40,972 nt of DNA, taken from assembly GCA_002430925.1 (NCBI GenBank), contig DJDD01000096.1, positions 1 to 40,972 on the forward strand. Direction: 5' to 3'. Position 1 is the first letter of the stretch, and every line of letters begins with the position of its first letter. The notes beneath the pieces are model-generated. The model ran no database searches and had not been told where the DNA came from. It saw only the letters and a list, made by a program, of their open reading frames with translations. The DNA is from Flavobacteriales bacterium UBA5933 (GTDB lineage Bacteria > Bacteroidota > Bacteroidia > Flavobacteriales > Weeksellaceae). The position numbers and the translations under genes are program-made. Below are positions 34,038-40,972 of the stretch, piece after piece.

Positions 34038-36239
34038 TTAAAACCAGTATCCTAAACTTAAATTAAACAATCCTTTTTTTGTAAATGGTGAGTAACTCCA
34101 AATGAAATTTATAGGGCCTAATGGACTATCATAACCGTATGTTGCACCGTAACCTAAGTATTCGTAATTCGATAAACTTAGTTGTTCGAATCTATCTGTA
34201 ATATTTGCTACATTAATAAACAAACTTGCATAATGATTTTTTAAAAGTTTGGCTTGTATTTGAGATCCAAAAAACAATTTATTATCTCCAATAGCTGAGC
34301 CAAAAGGTAAACCATAAAACTTTGTATAGTTTAGAAAATGTTGCTCTGTATAACCACCTAAATAAAATTTTTGTGGAGTTGTAACATTACCATTAAAAAA
34401 GGTTCCAAAGTTAGCAGTAAATCTGTAACTTAGGAAATTATTTATAGGAAAGTTTGCTTCCAAATTTCCTTCTAAAAAATAATTAGATTCAAAATTCGGG
34501 ACATTAGAATCAAAAGTGTATTTAAAAATTCCGTCAAATTTAAGACCACTACGAGCATAATTAGCATTATTTCGATTATCAGCCTTTACGTATCCATAAC
34601 CTTTCCAATAAAAACCTTCAGTTCTTGGAGAAATTTCGTTGTTATCTTCTATATAATTATTGGTGTATACATTTGTATATTGATGCTCTAAACCAAAGCC
34701 TATGGCAAATTTCTCTTTTATTGTGGATTGTAGATACAATTGATTTATATACTCACTAAATTTAAAATTGACTCTATTATAATTCGTGTTTGAAAACATT
34801 CTACTTAAATCAATTTCTTTATCAAAATTATAAGAATAAGAATTAAATCCTAAACTTGGTAAATAACCATTATCTATAAAATAATTAAAATTATACCTCA
34901 TAAAATCACCCACAACAAGATCAGCAGAAAGTGTAGAATTTTTAAATAATAAATTTTTTGAAGTAAAATTTAATAATAATCCTGTTTTGAATAAATCATC
35001 ATAATGTAAACCAAAACGAATAGATTGTTTATTCTTATTTTCTTCTACCTTTAAAGTAAGTAAATTCTCATTATTATCTAATTCTGAAATTTTATATGTT
35101 ATGTTGTTAAAGTTACCTGAAGCATATAATTTATTTATTCCAGATTTTAAATCATCATATTTAATTAATTCTGGAGGACGAATTCCTAGTTTACCTTTGA
35201 TATAATTATCATTATAATTTTTCAAACCTTCAACTTCAATCTTTTTAACTAAAGCATAATCATTCAACTTAATTTCATTTCTTTTTATTGAATGATCATT
35301 TTGAAGCTTAGCAATTTCTTTTAATTGTGGAAAAACCTTTTCTGATGCTTCATAACCTCTTTTATAAATAGGTTCAACATCATCAAAACTTGTAACAGAG
35401 TAATTTTTAAGATCAGGCTTAATTAAAACATCAACCATTTTCTTTTGTTCATCCGTTTTTTTAACAATACTCATGGACATAATTTGACTAAGAATATCAA
35501 TTGCAGAATTTAAATCATCACGTTTCAATAAACCATCACCTAGCTCGACACCAATAATTATATCTGCCCCCATATCTTTAACTTCTTTAACAGGGAAATT
35601 ATTAACAACACCTCCATCTACATATAATTGTCCATCTATACTTACAGGATCTAGCATTGTTGGATAAGCAGCAGAAGCTAAAACTACACGAGGTAAAAAA
35701 CCAGAATGAAAAACTTTTTCTTGACCAGTTTCTATATTTGTTGCAATACAAACAAACGGAGTTGGAAGTTTATTAAAATTATCAATTCCATGTACTGGAC
35801 GAAATAAATATGTTAATAAATCTAAAGGACCTTGACCTTTAGAAAAAGCATTAGGAATTGTTAGTTTGAAGTTATCAAAAGGTAATTCTAAAATATATTT
35901 TTCTTTGTACGATTTATCAAAAAATGGAATCTCTGCTCTGTTTTTATTTTGTGTGATAAGTGAAGAAATATCTAATTGATGCATTATTTTTTCTAATTCA
36001 TCAGGACTATAACCTGCTGCATATAATCCACCGATAATAGCTCCCATACTTGTACCTCCAATATAATCAATTTTGATTCCAGCCTCTTCAATAACTTTAA
36101 GAGCTCCAACATGTGCATAGCCTTTTGCTCCCCCACCACTAAGTACAACACCAACTTTGGGACGAGAAGAATTTTGTTTTGTTTCTTGAGAAAAAACAAA
36201 AAGAGATAAAAGAAAATAAATCGGAATAAACTTATACAT
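34038..36239 (-). CDS. Patatin-like phospholipase with outer-membrane barrel (type Vd-like)
   Basis: The 733-residue protein has a signal peptide (MYKFIPIYFLLSLFVFSQ), then a patatin domain at about 27-300: oxyanion motif SGGGAKGYAHVGAL (34-47), nucleophile Ser64 in GGTSMGAIIGG, and Asp208 in VDGGVVNNFP. A POTRA-like segment follows at about 325-395 (VKKIEVEGLKNYNDNYIKGKLGI), then a 16-stranded barrel of the BamA/TpsB surface-antigen type ending in PINFIWSYSPFTKKGLFNLSLGYWF with a terminal Phe. The layout is that of PlpD-type autotransporters, which hydrolyse phospholipids. In Bacteroidota these proteins usually keep the patatin domain attached. It leads a compact operon with ybeY, mnmG and the methyltransferase. 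Confidence 0.93.
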   Translation of the reverse strand: MYKFIPIYFLLSLFVFSQETKQNSSRPKVGVVLSGGGAKGYAHVGALKVIEEAGIKIDYIGGTSMGAIIGGLYAAGYSPDELEKIMHQLDISSLITQNKNRAEIPFFDKSYKEKYILELPFDNFKLTIPNAFSKGQGPLDLLTYLFRPVHGIDNFNKLPTPFVCIATNIETGQEKVFHSGFLPRVVLASAAYPTMLDPVSIDGQLYVDGGVVNNFPVKEVKDMGADIIIGVELGDGLLKRDDLNSAIDILSQIMSMSIVKKTDEQKKMVDVLIKPDLKNYSVTSFDDVEPIYKRGYEASEKVFPQLKEIAKLQNDHSIKRNEIKLNDYALVKKIEVEGLKNYNDNYIKGKLGIRPPELIKYDDLKSGINKLYASGNFNNITYKISELDNNENLLTLKVEENKNKQSIRFGLHYDDLFKTGLLLNFTSKNLLFKNSTLSADLVVGDFMRYNFNYFIDNGYLPSLGFNSYSYNFDKEIDLSRMFSNTNYNRVNFKFSEYINQLYLQSTIKEKFAIGFGLEHQYTNVYTNNYIEDNNEISPRTEGFYWKGYGYVKADNRNNANYARSGLKFDGIFKYTFDSNVPNFESNYFLEGNLEANFPINNFLSYRFTANFGTFFNGNVTTPQKFYLGGYTEQHFLNYTKFYGLPFGSAIGDNKLFFGSQIQAKLLKNHYASLFINVANITDRFEQLSLSNYEYLGYGATYGYDSPLGPINFIWSYSPFTKKGLFNLSLGYWF

Positions 36240-36330
36240 ACCTTAAACAGATTGAAAAATAAAGATAAGCATTTATAATACCAATTTTATTAGAAGAACG
36301 TTATTTATATTTTAATCAGAAATTTAAATT

Positions 36331-36441
36331 GCAATAACGATTGAAATGAAAATCCTTTTCTAATTGGGCATATTTTAACTACTACTTAAATACCAATTAG
36401 AAAAGATTGCAATGAAAAGCGTGGCACGAAGTGATTGCCCA
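36331..36441 (+). repeat. Dispersed structured element, copy F
   Basis: Terminal helix GCAAT (36331-36335) with ATTGC (36434-36438). Central arm CTTTTCTAATTGG (36355-36367) pairs perfectly with CCAATTAGAAAAG (36393-36405). Small stem CAC-GAA-GTG (36425-36433), a compensatory change from CCC/GGG. It ends 2 bp from the murF-alr stop codon, antisense to it, and starts about 90 bp upstream of the patatin start. Confidence 0.88.
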
Positions 36442-36443
36442 AC

Positions 36444-38909
36444 TTATTCTTTATAATAAACACGTTTGATACGATGTGATACAGAAGTTAAAACTTCATA
36501 AGGAATTGTACCTAACCAAGCTGTGACATCTGCCAAGGTTGGAAAATCTCCAAAAATTGTTACTTCATCTCCTTCTTTACAATTGATATCTGTAACATCT
36601 ACCATCATCATATCCATGCAAATAGTTCCTGTAATGGTTGCTAATTTCCCATGAATACCAACTTTACCTTTTCCATAACCTAAAGACCTACGAATACCAT
36701 CTGCATAACCTACTGGTAAAGTTGCAATTTTAGTTTCTCTTTCTGCGGTGAACCTTCTCCCGTAACTGACAGTTTCGCCTTTGTGTAAAGTAGAAATTTG
36801 AGAAATAACCGTCTTGAATCGTACAACTGGTTTTAGATATTTAGTCATAAAATCAGTATATTCTGAATAGCCATACATTCCTATTCCTAAACGAACCATA
36901 TCATACTGATGTTCTCCATAAGCTACAATACCTGGTGAATTTAATGCATGTTTTATAGGATGGATATTTAGAGCTTTTGTAATTACATCATAACTATTAT
37001 CAAACCTATTTAACTGATATTTTGCATATTCTTTTTCTTCTGGCATATCTGCTGTTGCCAAATGAGTGAAAATGGAACGAATATAAACTTGAGAATTATT
37101 TTTAAGAATATGGATAAGCTCATCAAAGTCATCTTCATGAAAACCTAATCGATTCATTCCTGTTTCCATTTTGAGATGGATTGGATAAGCTGTTGAGATT
37201 TGTTTTTCTTGTAATTTCTGAATAAATAATTTTAGAACACGCAAACTGTAGATTTCTGGCTCTAATTGATAATCGATAACTGTTGAATAACTATTTTGTT
37301 CTGGGTTCATGACCACAATAGGAATTGTAATTCCAGCTTCTCTTAGTTCTTTACCTTCATCTGCGATTGCGACACCAAGAAAATCAACCCCATTGTTTTG
37401 TAAAGCATTTGCTACCTCAAAACTTCCTGTTCCGTAACTATTTGCTTTAACCATACACATTAACTTTGTGGTTGGCTTTAATATAGAACGGTAAACATTT
37501 ATATTTTCTATAAGATGTTGTAAATTTATTTCTAAAACTGAATCGTTGGAACGAGTTTCTAATTCATTCGAAATTTTCTCTAATTTGAAAGGTCGAGCAC
37601 CTTTTAATAAAATTGCTTCGTTATCTACATTTTGATGTTTAAATTGTTCTAGAAATTCATCCGTAGAATTATATGAACGTACATAGGATTGAAATAAATT
37701 TTTGAACATGGATATTTTCTCCCCTATCAAAACAATTTCGTCAAAATGATATGGATTAACTAAATCTGCTGTCTGTTGATATAATTCTGAATCTGATAGA
37801 TTACTTTGTAAAATATCGGTAAGAACAAGCGATTTTTTGTCTTTTGGTTGTTGATTGAGTACATTAAGACCTATTTTCAAGGAATTTAGGTCAGAATTAA
37901 ACGTATCATTAATTAAAATAGAATTGTTGATGGCTTCTTTTATTTCCAATCGCATTTCTATTGGTAAAAGCTCACTAAATTCTTTTTTAAATAACTTATA
38001 ATCAACATTTAAACCAATTAATGTTGCTAAACAAATTAAACTATTTTTAATGGAAGCATCATCTAAAAAAGGAATAGAATAAGTGAAAATTTCTTGATTA
38101 TGTAAAATAGAAATTTCAGTATTTGATTGTTTTCCTGATACTTCTAAAATTTTAACATCGGCTAAATCTGAATAACCATAAGTTGTTTTATTAATATCAG
38201 ACAGTTTATTGTTTTCTATTATTGATTGATGAATTTTATCATCATCAATCATATAAACAAGTTTATCAACACCATAAAATAATTTTAGCTTTTCTTGAAT
38301 CAATTGATCTTTACTTTTGAAATTTTCTAAATGAGCTGTTCCAATATTTGTAAGAAGACCAATTGTTGGCTGAATAATTTTTTGAAGATTATCCATTTCA
38401 TTGGGTTGAGAAATTCCAGCTTCAAAAATTCCTAAGTTATTATTTTGCTCAATTTGTAATACAGAAATAGCTGCACCAAATTGAGAGTTGTAGCTTTTTG
38501 GACTACGAACAATATGAAATTTTTTCCATAATAATTGGTTCAACCATTCTTTAACGATTGTTTTACCATTAGATCCTGTAATCCCAATTACAGGAAAATT
38601 ATATTGTTCACGATGAAATTTAGCCCATTGTTGCAAAGCAACTAATGGATCATTAACTTTTATAAAATTTGCGTGATTGAATTCTTGAAAAGAATTATCT
38701 ACAATAAAATTACGAATACCTTTATCAAATGCATCTTGTATATATTTATGACCATCTTTTTGATTGTGATGAAAAGCAAAAAAGATTCCATTGATAGGAT
38801 TAATAATCATTCTTGAATCAAAAAAAATTTGATGAACGATTTGCTCTCCATCGCCAATTAGATTTCCATTGACAATACTAGATATTTGATTTAGGCTATA
38901 ATTTTTCAA
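36444..38909 (-). CDS. Bifunctional MurF (UDP-MurNAc-tripeptide:D-Ala-D-Ala ligase)/alanine racemase
   Basis: The 821-residue protein fuses two cell-wall enzymes. Residues about 1-445 are MurF-like: the ATP loop GITGSNGKTIVKEW at 109-122 and the NDTFNSDLNSLKIGLNVL block near 334-351. Residues about 455-821 are alanine racemase: the PLP Lys488 in MCMVKANSYGTG (484-495), RLGIGMYGYSE, and VSYGRRFTAERE with the catalytic Tyr on the opposite face. The racemase would make D-Ala, substrate of Ddl, upstream of MurF. Such fusions are common in Bacteroidota. The MurF half is divergent, and I cannot say that it is active. It overlaps tdk by 14 bp, so they are co-transcribed. Confidence 0.95.
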   Translation of the reverse strand: MKNYSLNQISSIVNGNLIGDGEQIVHQIFFDSRMIINPINGIFFAFHHNQKDGHKYIQDAFDKGIRNFIVDNSFQEFNHANFIKVNDPLVALQQWAKFHREQYNFPVIGITGSNGKTIVKEWLNQLLWKKFHIVRSPKSYNSQFGAAISVLQIEQNNNLGIFEAGISQPNEMDNLQKIIQPTIGLLTNIGTAHLENFKSKDQLIQEKLKLFYGVDKLVYMIDDDKIHQSIIENNKLSDINKTTYGYSDLADVKILEVSGKQSNTEISILHNQEIFTYSIPFLDDASIKNSLICLATLIGLNVDYKLFKKEFSELLPIEMRLEIKEAINNSILINDTFNSDLNSLKIGLNVLNQQPKDKKSLVLTDILQSNLSDSELYQQTADLVNPYHFDEIVLIGEKISMFKNLFQSYVRSYNSTDEFLEQFKHQNVDNEAILLKGARPFKLEKISNELETRSNDSVLEINLQHLIENINVYRSILKPTTKLMCMVKANSYGTGSFEVANALQNNGVDFLGVAIADEGKELREAGITIPIVVMNPEQNSYSTVIDYQLEPEIYSLRVLKLFIQKLQEKQISTAYPIHLKMETGMNRLGFHEDDFDELIHILKNNSQVYIRSIFTHLATADMPEEKEYAKYQLNRFDNSYDVITKALNIHPIKHALNSPGIVAYGEHQYDMVRLGIGMYGYSEYTDFMTKYLKPVVRFKTVISQISTLHKGETVSYGRRFTAERETKIATLPVGYADGIRRSLGYGKGKVGIHGKLATITGTICMDMMMVDVTDINCKEGDEVTIFGDFPTLADVTAWLGTIPYEVLTSVSHRIKRVYYKE

Positions 38910-39492
38910 GTTTATGTTTTTTTAATTCTTCCCAAAAAGCAGCACGACTTAATGGTTCATATTCTGATGTTTCTCCAAGTTCGACTAAACGATCACTATC
39001 TATTTTTCTATGAGAATAATTTGCTAATCCTCCTGTACGGACACAAATAGCATGCACTTTAGTAATATATTCTGCAGTTGCAAGAAGATTGGGCATTGGA
39101 CCAAAAGGTCGACCTTTAAAATCCATATCTAAACCAGCAACAATTACGCGTTTACCTTGGTTTGCTAATTCATTGGCAACTTCTACAATTCCTTCATCAA
39201 AAAACTGAGCTTCATCAATTCCAACTACATCACAATCGTCAGCCAATAATAATATGGCGGATGAATATTCGACTGGAGTAGAATTAATAGAGTTTTGATT
39301 ATGTGAAACAACTTCTCTTTCTGCATAACGTGTGTCAACAGTAGGCTTAAAAATCTCTACTCGTTGCTTTGCAAATTCAGCTCTTTTTAATCGACGGATA
39401 AGTTCTTCGGTTTTACCAGAAAACATTGAGCCACAGATAACTTCTATCCAACCACTTTTTTGTTGATGATTAAAGGTATTTTCGAGGAACAT
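38896..39492 (-). CDS. tdk: Thymidine kinase (type II)
   Basis: Phosphorylates thymidine to dTMP in the salvage pathway. The 198-residue protein has the P-loop GSMFSGKTEELIRR (21-34), the DEAQFF motif with catalytic Glu94 in VVGIDEAQFFDE, and the lasso-like substrate region LANYSHRK. The zinc-site Cys pairs of the E. coli enzyme are not present: only one Cys (AICVRTGG) is seen at that place and none near the C-terminus. I recall the same in other Bacteroidota, so it is probably a lineage trait. The end overlaps the start of murF-alr by 14 bp. Confidence 0.95.
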   Translation of the reverse strand: MFLENTFNHQQKSGWIEVICGSMFSGKTEELIRRLKRAEFAKQRVEIFKPTVDTRYAEREVVSHNQNSINSTPVEYSSAILLLADDCDVVGIDEAQFFDEGIVEVANELANQGKRVIVAGLDMDFKGRPFGPMPNLLATAEYITKVHAICVRTGGLANYSHRKIDSDRLVELGETSEYEPLSRAAFWEELKKHKLEKL

Positions 39493-39523
39493 AAGTGTAA
39501 AGTTTAATTATAAAATGTAAAAG

Positions 39524-39531
39524 CAAATTTA
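39524..39531 (-). promoter_or_regulatory. -7 box for the tdk-murF/alr operon
   Basis: On the minus strand TAAATTTG fits TAnnTTTG, 31 bp upstream of the tdk ATG. No clear -33 box is visible. Confidence 0.45.
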
Positions 39532-39613
39532 ATGAAATAGTTTTTTTGAACGCATTATATATTTAATATAATTCTAAAAAAATAATTAACAAGGAGAATT
39601 TATAATAAAAGGT

Positions 39614-39621
39614 TATTTTTG
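39614..39621 (+). promoter_or_regulatory. -7 box for the flippase gene
   Basis: TATTTTTG fits TAnnTTTG and lies 26 bp upstream of the ATG, giving a leader of about 20 nt. It is divergent from the tdk promoter, 82 bp away. Confidence 0.45.
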
Positions 39622-39647
39622 TTGTTAATAACTAACTAAAACTAATA

Positions 39648-40972
39648 ATGCTTAAAGTAAAAACACTTAAAGTAAATTATATCTTAAATATTACGCGAAC
39701 AGTTTTATCAACACTAATAGGATTATTAGTTTTCCAATATGTGAATAAAACTTTAGGTGTAAATGCTATAGGAAAATATGAATATGCTAATTCTATAATT
39801 ACATATTTTGTTCTTTTTTCTTCATTAGGAATACCTATGTATGGTATAAGGGAAATAGCTAGAGTAAGAGATAATGAATTACAAAGAACAAAAGCCGTAA
39901 TTGAACTATTATCAATATTATTAATAACGACGATAATATCCTATATATTATTGTATATATTAATTTTAAACATAAACTCTTTTAATAATTATAAAGAAAT
40001 ACTTATACTTATCAGTCCTATTATATTTTTAACGAATATAGGAATTGAATGGTTTTTTCAAGGAATCGAAGATCAAATGTATATAACTATTCGATTTATA
40101 ATAGTTAAAGCAATAACTCTTATACTTTTATTTTTTTTAGTTAAAACACAAAATGATGTTTTAATTTACGCAAGTATTATGACATTTTCTACTGCTGGAT
40201 CCAATATTTTCAATTTTTTTTATATAAAAAAATTCATCAATTTATCTTTAATAAAGATGAAAAATTTGGATTTAAAAAAGCATTTAAAGGGTATAATAAC
40301 AATTTTTTTAGCAACAATTTCTGTAAGTATATATTTACAAATGGATAATACACTATTAGGCTATTTAGTTGGTGACAAATACGTAGGATTATATTCAACA
40401 TCAAATAAACTTATAAGATTTGCAATATTATTTATTACAACACTTGGTTCTGTAATGTTACCACGCTTATCCTATCTATACGAAAAAAATGAAATAGAAT
40501 CGTATAACAAATATTTACAAAAAACATTAAAATATATTTTATTTATATCAGTACCTCTCTCAACTATATTTTTTAGTTTTTCTGACTTTATAATAGAAGT
40601 AATGGCAGGAAAAGAATTTATTGGTTCTGTAATTCCCATGAAAATATTATCACCTCTAGTTATAATTATTGGATTAGCATATTTTCTAGCTTTTATGGTA
40701 TTATATCCACAGGGAAAAGAAAAACTATATACTATAGTAGTATTTATAAGTGCTATTGTAAGTATTACTCTAAATATTATTTTAATTCCTAAATATTACC
40801 ATATAGCAACAGCTTGGGTAAACTTAATTGTAGAACTTTTAGGAGTAATTTTGATGATTTTTATGACAAGAAAGGAATTAAATAAAATTCATTTTTTTAG
40901 TTTAAATAATACTTATTATTTCATAGGAGGACTATTAATGTATGGGTTTATAATTTCTATTAATTATATAAA
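39648..40972 (+). CDS. Polysaccharide flippase, Wzx/RfbX type, 3' end outside the window
   Basis: The frame from ATG at 39648 is open to the edge and gives 441 residues. It begins MLKVKTLKVNYILNITRTVL and has about 12 membrane segments. Diagnostic blocks include YEYANSIITYFVLFSSLGIPMYGIREIAR, NIGIEWFFQGIEDQMYIT, LQMDNTLLGYLVGDKYVGLYSTSNKL and LGSVMLPRLS, all typical of MATE/MOP-superfamily flippases that carry undecaprenyl-linked O-antigen or capsule units to the periplasmic side. At its 5' side are tdk and murF-alr, unrelated. It probably opens a polysaccharide cluster beyond the window, which would fit the GtrB pair and GT9 elsewhere. Start choice is supported by a -7 box at 39614. The protein lacks 20 or more C-terminal residues here. 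Confidence 0.9.
   Translation, partial: MLKVKTLKVNYILNITRTVLSTLIGLLVFQYVNKTLGVNAIGKYEYANSIITYFVLFSSLGIPMYGIREIARVRDNELQRTKAVIELLSILLITTIISYILLYILILNINSFNNYKEILILISPIIFLTNIGIEWFFQGIEDQMYITIRFIIVKAITLILLFFLVKTQNDVLIYASIMTFSTAGSNIFNFFYIKKFINLSLIKMKNLDLKKHLKGIITIFLATISVSIYLQMDNTLLGYLVGDKYVGLYSTSNKLIRFAILFITTLGSVMLPRLSYLYEKNEIESYNKYLQKTLKYILFISVPLSTIFFSFSDFIIEVMAGKEFIGSVIPMKILSPLVIIIGLAYFLAFMVLYPQGKEKLYTIVVFISAIVSITLNIILIPKYYHIATAWVNLIVELLGVILMIFMTRKELNKIHFFSLNNTYYFIGGLLMYGFIISINYI

Noticed and set aside
36444..38909. murF-alr as an unusual gene fusion
   Set aside because: This fusion is common in Bacteroidota, so it is expected and not a novelty.
1..40972. tRNA or rRNA genes
   Set aside because: No cloverleaf-like TTCGA/CCA blocks or rRNA-like conserved sequence was noticed on either strand; the TTCGA pieces found belong to the dispersed repeats.

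Overview
The window is AT-rich chromosomal DNA from a member of the Bacteroidota, most likely a Flavobacteriia of the Weeksellaceae/Flavobacteriaceae type. Evidence: a SusC/SusD pair, the fused MurF-alanine racemase typical of the phylum, BshC (bacillithiol synthesis), many lipoproteins with a Bacteroidota-style lipobox, and -7 promoter boxes of the form TAnnTTTG with no Shine-Dalgarno sequences. Genus is not certain; an Empedobacter-like organism is a guess from the protein style.

Layout. 1-4700: end of a small helical protein gene, a lipoprotein phosphodiesterase, bshC, and a LysM/periplasmic-binding fusion protein. 5000-8050: thiL on the minus strand, then two tandem universal stress proteins. 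8577-13115: a SusC/SusD nutrient uptake pair without enzymes. 13376-16917 (minus): a family-9 glycosyltransferase overlapping a KefB-type antiporter, then sufE; a lipid kinase diverges from sufE. 17900-20935: an accessory pocket of low coding density with an 8-bp tandem repeat, a perfect 25-bp inverted repeat pair 2.1 kb apart, a secreted protein of unknown function and a small membrane protein. 21221-25022: a phosphoglycerate dehydrogenase-like gene and a GtrB/polytopic membrane protein pair for cell-surface glycosylation. 25243-25775: a dead IS982-family transposase. 25930-30679: pirin, a lipoprotein, a pectate lyase, an OmpA-type lipoprotein and a lipocalin-like lipoprotein. 30793-36239 (minus): patatin-barrel protein, ybeY, mnmG and a methyltransferase, tightly packed, with two parS-like ParB sites flanking mnmG. 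36444-39492 (minus): tdk and murF-alr, overlapping. 39648-end: start of a polysaccharide flippase.

The strongest unexplained signal is a dispersed intergenic element of about 108-145 bp, present six times (three more than 10 kb apart) in both orientations. Three helices are kept in every copy while their bases change in compensation: a terminal 5-bp helix (GCAAT/ATTGC, but GCGTT/AACGC in one copy), a long central arm of changing sequence, and a 3-bp stem around a GAA loop (CCC/GGG, TGC/GCA, TCC/GGA, CAC/GTG). This is the signature of a selected structure, probably RNA. The two parS-like sites next to mnmG suggest that the window lies in the origin-proximal part of the chromosome.
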